Made by a program: the position numbers and the translations under genes. The notes under the pieces are model-generated. The model saw only the letters and a program-made list of their open reading frames with translations. It was not told where the DNA came from and searched no databases. A stretch of 40,012 nt of DNA from the NCBI RefSeq assembly GCF_001570405.1, contig NZ_BBYM01000055.1:1-40012 (forward strand), in the 5' to 3' direction. Of this stretch, positions 16,753-23,833 are shown piece by piece. The stretch comes from Microtetraspora niveoalba. Lineage in GTDB: Bacteria > Actinomycetota > Actinomycetes > Streptosporangiales > Streptosporangiaceae. Numbering within the stretch: position 1 is the first letter of the stretch; every line of letters begins with the position of its first letter.

Positions 16753-18096
16753 TCAGGAGCCGGCGGGCGTGCGGCCGAGCCGGGCGAGGACGCGGGCGGC
16801 GGCACGATCGCCGGACTCCAGGGCGCCCTCCATGCCGCTGTCCTCGACGCTCAGGTGCTCGCCGGCGAGCTGGACCCGCCCGGTGTCCGCCGTGGCGGCC
16901 GCCGCGAGCGCGGCCATCTGGCCGGGGCGCGGCATGGCCCAGGCGCCCCCGGCCCACGGGTCGCGCCCCCACGAGACGATCCTCGTGATCTCCACCGCGC
17001 CCGCGGCCGCCGGCCGTACGCGGGCGAGCTCGTCGAGGACGACGCGCCGCTGCTCGCGCTCGCCGAGCGCGTCGAGCGCCCGGGCGTCGCGGCCGGTGAC
17101 CCAGACGGCCAGCGCGCTCGGGCCGTTGTCGCACAGCCGCCAGGGCAGCAGCCGCTGGATCGGGCCGTTCGTCCACGTCACCGGGGGCAGGCCGTCCTCA
17201 CGCCAGAACGGGCGGTCGGCGATGAGGTGGTACTTGGTCAGGGCCGGGTAGGGCAGCTCGGCGACCAGGCGCGCCACCGGCCCGGGCAGCGCCACCTCGA
17301 TCGCGAGCCGGCGCAGGCTCGTGAACGGGACGGCGAGGACGACGTGGCCGGCGGCGATCCGCTCGCCGTCCGCCAGCTCGGCCTCCACCAGGTCCCCGCG
17401 CTCGCGGATCGCCGCCACCGGGCTGTTCGGCCGTACCGGCTCGCGCAGGCGGGCGGCCATCGACTCGGGCAGGCGGGAGTTGCCGCCGACGACGTTCGAC
17501 GTCTGGGGCGCGTGCCGGGACGCCCGCTGCGCGGCCCGGAGCATGGCCAGCGCCGACGTCGCCTCCAGCGTCTCGAAGGTGCCCGCGCGGTCGGCCAGCG
17601 CGACGGCCGCGTCCGAGACGCCGAGCGAGCGCAGGTGGTCCGGCATCGGCACGTCCCACCTGGCCGCCTCGGGGGACATCCAGTCGCGGGGGCCGGTGAG
17701 CGGGTTGGCCCGGGCGAGCGCTCCCGCGACGATCAGCGCGGGCGGGACCGCACGCTCGGGACCGGTGAGCGGGTTCCCTTCGCTCGCCGCCCAGGCCGGG
17801 GCCGTGCTGGTGTGGCCGTCCACCACGATGGTGTGCTCGCGGAGCGAGACCGTGACCGGTTCCCGGTCGAGCCCCGCGGCGCGTACGTGCCCGAGCAGCC
17901 GGGTGTAGCCGTCGCCGATGTTGACCGCGCCGGCCTCCTCCACCCCGGTCGGGCCGTCCAGCGACCTGACCCGGCCGCCGACCCGGTCCGCGGCCTCCAG
18001 GACGAGCACGTCCAGACCGGCCTCCTGCAACGCGAGGGCCGCCTGCAGCCCGGCGAGGCCCGCTCCCACGACGATCACGTCACGGATGTCGCGCAC
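16753..18096 (-). CDS. Flavin-containing amine oxidase
   Basis: The 447-residue FAD enzyme opens with the dinucleotide-binding motif DVIVVGAGLAGLQAAL. VLEAADRVGGRVRS follows, the Glu that binds ribose and the conserved GGR. The C-terminal FAD segment reads VQLAGEHLSVEDSGMEGALESG, as in monoamine oxidases and related phytoene or tryptophan oxidases. IVSWGRDPWAGGAW is the aromatic-cage region. No signal peptide is present, so it is cytosolic. Such enzymes oxidise amines to imines with hydrogen peroxide release. The GTG start has a GGGG-rich site upstream. It is divergent from the DUF1838 gene with a palindrome-bearing gap between them, and convergent with the nitrilase-fold gene, which places it in the same metabolic island. 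Confidence 0.88.
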   Translation of the reverse strand: MRDIRDVIVVGAGLAGLQAALALQEAGLDVLVLEAADRVGGRVRSLDGPTGVEEAGAVNIGDGYTRLLGHVRAAGLDREPVTVSLREHTIVVDGHTSTAPAWAASEGNPLTGPERAVPPALIVAGALARANPLTGPRDWMSPEAARWDVPMPDHLRSLGVSDAAVALADRAGTFETLEATSALAMLRAAQRASRHAPQTSNVVGGNSRLPESMAARLREPVRPNSPVAAIRERGDLVEAELADGERIAAGHVVLAVPFTSLRRLAIEVALPGPVARLVAELPYPALTKYHLIADRPFWREDGLPPVTWTNGPIQRLLPWRLCDNGPSALAVWVTGRDARALDALGEREQRRVVLDELARVRPAAAGAVEITRIVSWGRDPWAGGAWAMPRPGQMAALAAAATADTGRVQLAGEHLSVEDSGMEGALESGDRAAARVLARLGRTPAGS

Positions 18097-18121
18097 GTCG
18101 CCCCTTTCACCTTGACTCGGG

Positions 18122-18150
18122 TTCCGCTTGGCGGAATGCTGTTTCAGAAC
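18122..18150. promoter_or_regulatory. Inverted repeats in the amine oxidase / DUF1838 divergent promoter
   Basis: TTCCGC (18122-18127) and GCGGAA (18131-18136) form an inverted repeat with a 3-bp spacer. TGTTTCAGAAC follows at 18140-18150. The reverse complement of that 11-mer lies at 16673-16683, beyond the other end of the amine-oxidase gene. The GTTCC/GGAA core resembles the other two operator candidates of the island. Confidence 0.4.
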
Positions 18151-18228
18151 CTAGTTTCGCCGGAGCGCCGGCGTCAACAGATCGGGATCGGCGGCTCTCC
18201 GGCGGAGGCCGCCACGAAGGAGATCGCC

Positions 18229-19047
18229 GTGACGAGCCAAGGCATGACGACCCAGGCGGACCGCATCGCGGAGCTGGACGACCCGGCGGGCAACCTGGAG
18301 GCGCTCGTGCGCGCCCGCGCCGGCACCGACGGCCGCGAGCACACCATCTGGTGGTCGGGCGACGTCTACAGCCAGGTCCCCGGCGAGGACACCCGCAGGC
18401 TGTTCGGGTTCGTGGGCTTCAACGTGGCCCGCGCGGTGCGGGTGGACGGCGGCTACGACCTCCTCACCCGGGAGGCCGCCTTCTATCTCGACCCGGTCAC
18501 CCGCGAGATCGTCGAGACCTGGCGCAACCCGTTCACCGGAGAGGACGTGGAGGTCCTGCACGTCTGGAACGACCCGGTCAACCAGCGCTTCCGGCTGGAG
18601 TCGCCGTACGGGCCGTGGCACGCGCCGTACACGGACCTGGGCGAGACGGTGGTGTTCAACCTCGACATCCCCATCAGCGCGCCGTCCGCGCTGCCGGTCG
18701 CGGAGTGGCCGAAGAACTCGGCCGGCGACGTCTACCGGGCGATGGAGCTCTTCCAGTTCTACGCGCCGCGCGCGGGGCTGCTCGACCCCGCCGTCGCGAG
18801 CGTGCGGTGCGATGTGTCGTGGATGCGGCTGTCGGCCTGGCTGCCCTGGATGGAGATGGCCCAGCGCCCCGGCGGGCTGGTCTTCCACTGCCGGGGCGCG
18901 AAGCTGGACTCCTACGACGACCTGCCGGCGGGCGTGCGGGCCTACGTCGGGAAGCACCACCCCGAGTACGCCCACGCCCCGGAGGAGTTCACCGCCCCGA
19001 ACGAGACGAGCTGGACGTACTTCAAGAAGACGCGCCGTCCCTCCTGA
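18229..19047 (+). CDS. DUF1838 family protein
   Basis: The 272-residue protein has the aromatic-rich DUF1838 pattern: IWWSGDVYSQVPGED, FGFVGFNVARAV, FYLDPVTREIVETWRNPFTGE, VLHVWNDPVNQRF and WLPWMEMAQRPGGLVFHCRG. No function is established for the family. It appears soluble, with no signal peptide in this form. The GTG is preceded by AAGGAG with six bases of spacing; a longer open frame upstream lies opposite the amine-oxidase gene and is not credible. Being divergent from the amine oxidase, with shared control sequence, it is probably coexpressed with the island. Several Trp and Tyr residues suit binding of a small organic ligand, which is inference. Confidence 0.8.
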   Translation: MTSQGMTTQADRIAELDDPAGNLEALVRARAGTDGREHTIWWSGDVYSQVPGEDTRRLFGFVGFNVARAVRVDGGYDLLTREAAFYLDPVTREIVETWRNPFTGEDVEVLHVWNDPVNQRFRLESPYGPWHAPYTDLGETVVFNLDIPISAPSALPVAEWPKNSAGDVYRAMELFQFYAPRAGLLDPAVASVRCDVSWMRLSAWLPWMEMAQRPGGLVFHCRGAKLDSYDDLPAGVRAYVGKHHPEYAHAPEEFTAPNETSWTYFKKTRRPS

Positions 19048-19071
19048 CCGCCCGGCGGCGGCGCCCGCCGG

Positions 19072-20376
19072 TCACCCGGCGGCCGCCGCGGCCCTGATCG
19101 CGGTCGTGATGCGCTCCAGGTCGGCGTCGTCCACGACGTACGGCGGCATGGTGTAGACGAGGTCGCGGAACGGCCGGATCCACACGCCGTGACGTACGGC
19201 GGCGCGGGTGGCGGCGGCCACGTCGACCTCGTGGTCGAGCTGGACGACGCCGACGGCGCCGAGCACCCGTACGTCCCGCACGCCGCCCAGCCCGCGGCAG
19301 GCGGCGAGCCCGGACCGCAGGCCCGCCTCGATCCGCTTGACCTGGACCTCCCACGCCCCGTCCGCCAGCAGGTCGAGCGACGCGCCCGCGACGGCGGCGG
19401 CGAGTGGGTTGCCCATGAAAGTGGGCCCGTGCGCGAGCACCGGGAGGTCCCCGCGCCCGATGCCGTGCGCCACCTCCGGCGTGCACAGGGCGGCCGCCAT
19501 GCTGAGGTAGCCGCCGGTGAGCGCCTTGCCCACGCACATCACGTCCGGCGCGACGCCCGCGTGGTCCGCGGCGAACAGCGCGCCGGTGCGGCCGAAGCCG
19601 GTGGCGATCTCGTCGAACACCAGCAGGACGCCGTGCGCGTCGCACAGCTCGCGCAACACCCGCAGATAGCCGGGGGAGTGGAAGCGCATCCCGCCCGCGT
19701 TCTGCGCCACCGGCTCGACGATGACGGCCGCCAGCTCGTGCGCGTGCCGTCCGAACAGGTCGGCCAGGTGCGCGGTGTAGGCCGGGTCGGGCTCGGCGTC
19801 GAAACCGGCGGGCGGGGCGTCGGCGAAGACCTGCCGGGGCAGCACGCCGCTCCACAGGGAGTGCATGCCGCCCTCGGGGTCGCACACGGACATGGCCTGG
19901 AAGGTGTCGCCGTGGTACCCGCCGCGCCATGTCAGCAGGCGGCGCCGCTCCGGGCGGCCGAGCGACCGCCAGTACTGCAGGCACATCTTGATCGCCACCT
20001 CGACCGCCACCGAACCGGAGTCGGCGAGGAAGACGTGCTCCAGCGCGCCGGGGGAGATCTCGGCGAGCCGCGCGGCGAGACGGATCGCGGGCTCGTGGGT
20101 GAGCCCGCCGAACATCACGTGGCTCATCCGGCCGAGCTGGTCGCGGATCGCGGCGTCCAGCACCGGGTGCCCGTACCCGTGGATGGCCGCCCACCAGGAG
20201 GACATCGCGTCCACCAGCTCGTCGTGGCCCTCGACCGGCCGGGCCAGCCGCAGCCGCACCCCGGAGGCCGACTCCACCAGCAGCGGAGCCGCGCGGCCCG
20301 GCATCGGCGCGTACGGGTGCCACACGTGGGCCCGGTCCAGCTCCAGCGGATCGGACGGGCGGCGCGGGTCAGGCAT
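19072..20376 (-). CDS. bioA: Adenosylmethionine-8-amino-7-oxononanoate aminotransferase (biotin synthesis)
   Basis: BioA transfers an amino group from S-adenosylmethionine to KAPA, giving DAPA, the third step of biotin ring synthesis. The 434-residue PLP enzyme of aminotransferase class III starts with the diagnostic HVWHPYAPM. It contains [62 protein letters not shown], the Schiff-base Lys in [11 protein letters not shown], and [10 protein letters not shown]. Its ATG overlaps the end of bioB by eight bases and lacks a clear ribosome binding site, so coupled translation is likely. bioF and bioD are not in the window. Confidence 0.96.
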   Translation of the reverse strand: MPDPRRPSDPLELDRAHVWHPYAPMPGRAAPLLVESASGVRLRLARPVEGHDELVDAMSSWWAAIHGYGHPVLDAAIRDQLGRMSHVMFGGLTHEPAIRLAARLAEISPGALEHVFLADSGSVAVEVAIKMCLQYWRSLGRPERRRLLTWRGGYHGDTFQAMSVCDPEGGMHSLWSGVLPRQVFADAPPAGFDAEPDPAYTAHLADLFGRHAHELAAVIVEPVAQNAGGMRFHSPGYLRVLRELCDAHGVLLVFDEIATGFGRTGALFAADHAGVAPDVMCVGKALTGGYLSMAAALCTPEVAHGIGRGDLPVLAHGPTFMGNPLAAAVAGASLDLLADGAWEVQVKRIEAGLRSGLAACRGLGGVRDVRVLGAVGVVQLDHEVDVAAATRAAVRHGVWIRPFRDLVYTMPPYVVDDADLERITTAIRAAAAAG

Positions 20377-21436
20377 TGGGGGGAAGGCCGGTGCCGGCGC
20401 CGCGGCGGCGCACCGCGACCAGGTCCGTTCGGGCGGAGGCGGCGGGCGGCGTGCCCGGCGCGGCCTCCTCGACCTCGAACCCGGCGTCCTCGATCATCTC
20501 CAGGTCGGCGCCGGCCGGCTGCCCCTCGCTGGTCAGGTAGTCGCCGAGGAAGATCGAGTTGGCCACGTGCAGGGCGAGCGGCTGCAGTCCGCGCAGGTGG
20601 ATCTCCCGGCCCCCGGCGAGGCGGACCTCCGCGTCCGGGCATACGAACCGCACCATCGCGAGGATCCGCAGGCACCGCCGCGGGGTGAGTTCCCACGTCC
20701 CCGCCAGCGGGGTGCCCTCGAACGGGATCAGGAAGTTCACCGGCACCGAGTCCACGTCCAGCTCGCGCAGCGCGAACGCCGTGTCCACCAGGTCGGCGTC
20801 GCTCTCGCCCATCCCGGCGATCAGGCCGGAGCAGGGCGACATGCCCGCCTCGCGGGAGCGCGACACCGTGTCGGCCCGGTCGGCGAACCCGTGGGTGGTG
20901 CAGATGTCGCCGTACCGCTCCTCGGAGGTGTTGAGGTTGTGGTTGTAGGCGTGCACGCCGGCCTCGCGCAACCGCGCCGCCTGCCGGTCCGACAGCAGGC
21001 CGAGGCAGGCGCAGATCTCCACGTCCGGGCTGCGCTCCTTGATCGCGCCGATGGTGGCGGCGACCCGCTCGACGTCCCGGTCGGTCGGGCCGCGCCCGCT
21101 GGCCACCAGGCACACCCGCGTGGCCCCGCCCGCCGTCCCCGCCGCCGCGGCGGCCGCCGCCTCGTCCGGCTTGAGCCACGTGTACGTGAGGATCTCCGCC
21201 GTCGATCCCAGCCGCTGCGAGCAGTACGAGCAGTCCTCGGGGCACAGCCCCGACTTGAGGTTGATGAGGTAGTTCAGCTTGACCCGGCGGCCGAACCACC
21301 TCCGGCGCACCTTCCCGGCCGCGGCCACCACGTCGAGCAGCTCGTCGTCGGAGGTCGCCAGCACCGCCAGCGCCTCCTCGCGGGTCGGCGACTGCCCGCG
21401 CAGGCCCTTGTCCACCAGCTCGGTCAACAGATCCAT
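20369..21436 (-). CDS. bioB: Biotin synthase
   Basis: BioB is a radical-SAM enzyme that inserts sulfur into dethiobiotin. The 355-residue protein has the SAM-cluster motif CPEDCSYC. It also has [43 protein letters not shown] and the C-terminal [22 protein letters not shown]-like segment that carries the auxiliary-cluster Arg. I chose the ATG at 21436 because homologues begin [10 protein letters not shown]; the frame is open about 130 bases further upstream, but that extension has no family resemblance. It is the promoter-proximal gene of the bioB-bioA pair. I see no BirA-type operator in the 125-bp leader. Confidence 0.96.
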   Translation of the reverse strand: MDLLTELVDKGLRGQSPTREEALAVLATSDDELLDVVAAAGKVRRRWFGRRVKLNYLINLKSGLCPEDCSYCSQRLGSTAEILTYTWLKPDEAAAAAAAGTAGGATRVCLVASGRGPTDRDVERVAATIGAIKERSPDVEICACLGLLSDRQAARLREAGVHAYNHNLNTSEERYGDICTTHGFADRADTVSRSREAGMSPCSGLIAGMGESDADLVDTAFALRELDVDSVPVNFLIPFEGTPLAGTWELTPRRCLRILAMVRFVCPDAEVRLAGGREIHLRGLQPLALHVANSIFLGDYLTSEGQPAGADLEMIEDAGFEVEEAAPGTPPAASARTDLVAVRRRGAGTGLPPNA

Positions 21437-21561
21437 GCCCTCGATCCTGGTGCCGGGCCCGCGCCGTGGCCGATGACGAACCGCACAACAAGGGCCGCCC
21501 GATCTTTGTAGCCCGACGCGCCGCCCGGCACCCCCGGCGGGTGGTTCCCGGCCGGCGGTCC

Positions 21562-22044
21562 TCACTCCGCCGGCGTCTCACCCCGCTCGTTCCGGGCCCG
21601 GTGGTTGGCGTGCTTGCGGGCCGCGAACGTGTGCGCCTCGGCCAGCAGCGTGCGGACGGTCTCCAGCGTCGCCTCGCCCGGATCCACCACGCTCACCCAG
21701 TACTGCGAGGCGTAGATCGGATGGGGCGTGAGCGTGTCCACCGCCGCGTGGTCGAACCCCGTGTCCAGCACGCCGTCCGCGTCGCGCCCGGTGGGCGCGG
21801 CGCCGAACAGGCCGGTGTACGTGGCCTTCGTCAGGCCGATGTTGAGCCGGTACGCGCCCGGCCGGTCCAGCTTGGAGACGGTGTCGTAGTGGTCTCCCGT
21901 CACGATCGTCACGAAGGGCGTCTGGCGCTCGGGGGGCAGATCGCGGTCCGGGTCGTACAGGAAGAACGTGTCGCCGGAGGCCTCGAGGACGTTGATCCCG
22001 TCGAAGGCCTCACAGATGTACCGCTTCATTTCGCTCGCGTCCAT
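21562..22044 (-). CDS. DUF6194 family protein
   Basis: The 160-residue soluble protein matches the actinobacterial DUF6194 pattern: [57 protein letters not shown], and a C-terminal [20 protein letters not shown] MmcQ/YjbR-like fold is suggested by the YASQYWVSV segment near the end, but no biochemical role is known. Its start is just downstream of an A/T-rich stretch with the inverted repeat TCAAC-N6-GTTGA. It lies between bioB and the polymerase gene on the same strand, with gaps of about 90-125 bp, and is probably an independent unit. Confidence 0.8.
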   Translation of the reverse strand: MDASEMKRYICEAFDGINVLEASGDTFFLYDPDRDLPPERQTPFVTIVTGDHYDTVSKLDRPGAYRLNIGLTKATYTGLFGAAPTGRDADGVLDTGFDHAAVDTLTPHPIYASQYWVSVVDPGEATLETVRTLLAEAHTFAARKHANHRARNERGETPAE

Positions 22045-22135
22045 GCCTCAACTCTATTGTTGACCAACCCTGTGAGACTTTTCGCGAGTCCTCCCCGGAT
22101 TCAGCGTCGAAACCCTCAAACCCCGGCTCGGAGGC

Positions 22136-23158
22136 TCAGCGCTCGGGGAACTCGGCCCTGACGCCCAGCAGCCGCACCGGGCGCCGTTCGGCGAACCGGT
22201 CGAGGGCGGCCAGGGCGGCCTCCTCGATCTCCGGCGCCCCGGTCGCCGGCGCCGGCAGGGCGTGGCCGTGGGTGCGCGTCACGAAAGGCGCGTACCGCAC
22301 CTTGACCACGACGCGGGTGGCCGCTCGCCGCTCGGCGGCCACGTCGTCCGCCACGCGCCGGGCCAGCCGCGCGACCTCGCTCCGCACCTCGTCCCAGTCG
22401 TCGAGGTCGTGCTGGAAGGTGGTCTCACGGCTGCGCGAGCGCGGGACGTACGGCGTGCCGACCACCGGCGAGGCGTCCCGGCCGTGGGCGAGCCGGACCA
22501 GCCACGGGCCGGTCGCCGGGCCGAACCGCTCCGCGAGCACGCGCGGATCGGCGTCCGCGAGCTCGGCGACGGTGCCGGCGCCCATCGCGGCGAGCCGCCG
22601 GGCGGTCTTGGCGCCCACTCCCCACAACGCGTCCGTCGGCCGGTCGCCGAGCACCTCGAACCACGTCTCGTCCGTCAGCCGGAAGACGCCGGCGGGCTTG
22701 CCGAAGCCGGTCGCCAGCTTGGCCTGCAGCTTGTTCCGCCCGATGCCGACCGTGCAGTCGAGGTCGGCCGTCTCCCGCACGCGCCGCTGGACGAGGCGGG
22801 CCGTCTCCTCGGGATCGCCGTCGACGGCGAGGAACGCCTCGTCCCAGCCGGCCACCTCGACCACGGCGTCGAACTCGCGCAGCGTCGCCATCACCCGGGA
22901 CGACGCCGCCTCGTACGCGTCCCGGTCCACGGGCAGGAACACCGCGTCCGGACATCGCCGCGCCGCCGTGCGCAGCGGGAGGCCGGAGTGCACGCCGTAC
23001 GCGCGAGCCTCGTAGGAGGCCGTGCTGACCACGCCGCGCTTGGCCGGGTCCCCGTCTCCGCCGACGACCACCGGACGCCCGCGCAGGTCCGGGTGGCGCA
23101 GCAACTCGACCGCGGCCACGAACTGGTCGAGGTCGACGTGCAGCACCCAACGGGACAC
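22136..23158 (-). CDS. dinB: Y-family DNA polymerase IV, DinB2-like, with Val at the steric gate
   Basis: The 340-residue translesion polymerase has the Y-family catalytic acids in HVDLDQF (D9) and GWDEAFL (D106, E107), palm and finger motifs SYEARAYGVHSGLPL, the helix-hairpin-helix GIGRNKLQAKLATGFGKP and WGVGAKTARRLAAMG, and a little-finger domain with RSRSRETTFQHDL. The GWDEA motif, in place of SLDEA, and the absence of a C-terminal beta-clamp peptide (the protein ends LLGVRAEFPER) match mycobacterial DinB2 rather than DinB1. The residue after QF in the first motif, which excludes ribonucleotides in most polymerases (Phe or Tyr) and is Leu in DinB2, is Val14 here. The start is GTG. It is probably a stand-alone gene with its promoter in the 98-bp gap shared with the divergent tetR. 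Confidence 0.9.
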   Translation of the reverse strand: MSRWVLHVDLDQFVAAVELLRHPDLRGRPVVVGGDGDPAKRGVVSTASYEARAYGVHSGLPLRTAARRCPDAVFLPVDRDAYEAASSRVMATLREFDAVVEVAGWDEAFLAVDGDPEETARLVQRRVRETADLDCTVGIGRNKLQAKLATGFGKPAGVFRLTDETWFEVLGDRPTDALWGVGAKTARRLAAMGAGTVAELADADPRVLAERFGPATGPWLVRLAHGRDASPVVGTPYVPRSRSRETTFQHDLDDWDEVRSEVARLARRVADDVAAERRAATRVVVKVRYAPFVTRTHGHALPAPATGAPEIEEAALAALDRFAERRPVRLLGVRAEFPER

Positions 23159-23226
23159 ATCTCATTCTGCGCCCAGCGACCTCGCCGGGCGGGGGCCGGG
23201 GCGTCAGACGCCCCCCGTACGCGCGT

Positions 23227-23250
23227 ACTGTCCGATCGGTCAGTTATTCT
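23227..23250 (+). promoter_or_regulatory. TetR operator and -10 element of the tetR-mmpL operon
   Basis: ACTGTCCGATCGGTCAGT (23227-23244) is an 18-bp palindrome with one mismatched pair. TATTCT at 23245-23250 is a good -10 box. The expected transcript start, six or seven bases on, coincides with the ATG at 23257, so the mRNA is probably leaderless. A repressor bound here would block the promoter and give autoregulation. Confidence 0.7.
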
Positions 23251-23256
23251 CGGATC

Positions 23257-23805
23257 ATGGCACGCACCGCTGGCGCCATGCGCGCGGACATCCTCGACTC
23301 GGCGGCCCGGCTGTTCGCCACGGGCGGCTTCCGCGGCACGTCCTTACAGGACATCGCGTCCGACGTGGGCTGCTCCAAGGCGTCCCTGCTGTACCACTTC
23401 ACGAACAAGGACGCGATCCTCACGGAGCTGTTGTCGCCCGCCGGGCGGGAGCTGGCCGAGCTGGAGGAGCGGCTCGCCCCGCTGGACGGCGAGGAGGCGG
23501 CGCGGGCGGCCGTCGACGGGCTCGTCGACCTGTCCCTGCGCTTCCGGCGGCAGGTCAGGATCCTCATCCAGGACGTCGACACCATGACCGCCCGCCCGGA
23601 GCTGCCGGACGTGTACGCGCTCACCGACCGGCTGGTGGACGCGCTGGCCGGCCGTTCGGACGCCCCCGAGGCCCGGGTGTGGGCCTGGATGGCGCTGGTG
23701 GGGATCTTCCTGGCCAGCGCCGGCGACCTGCAGGTGTCCGAGCCGACGCTGCGCGCCGAGCTGGCCAGGGGCGCGCTGCGCACCCTCGGCCGCCACACCG
23801 ACTGA
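23257..23805 (+). CDS. TetR/AcrR family transcriptional repressor
   Basis: The 182-residue regulator has a TetR N-terminal DNA-binding domain: RADILDSAARLFATGGFRGTS (helix 1), LQDIASDVGCSKASLLYHF with the recognition helix near residues 35-50, and the usual NKDAIL. The C-terminal ligand domain is helical and unassigned. There is no ribosome binding site, consistent with a leaderless transcript starting at the ATG. It lies 28 bp before the MMPL exporter gene on the same strand and carries a palindromic operator in its promoter, so it almost certainly controls itself and the exporter in response to an exported or related small molecule. Confidence 0.92.
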   Translation: MARTAGAMRADILDSAARLFATGGFRGTSLQDIASDVGCSKASLLYHFTNKDAILTELLSPAGRELAELEERLAPLDGEEAARAAVDGLVDLSLRFRRQVRILIQDVDTMTARPELPDVYALTDRLVDALAGRSDAPEARVWAWMALVGIFLASAGDLQVSEPTLRAELARGALRTLGRHTD

Positions 23806-23833
23806 CCCTTCGAGAAAGAGACCCTGACTTCTG

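Noticed and set aside
16673-18150. 11-bp inverted repeats flanking the amine-oxidase gene as mobile-element ends
   Set aside because: The match stops at 11 bp, no target duplication or transposase is present, and matches of this length are expected by chance among noncoding segments.
21437-21561. BirA-type biotin operator before bioB
   Set aside because: I looked for a TTGTAAAC-type inverted repeat and found only scattered partial matches.
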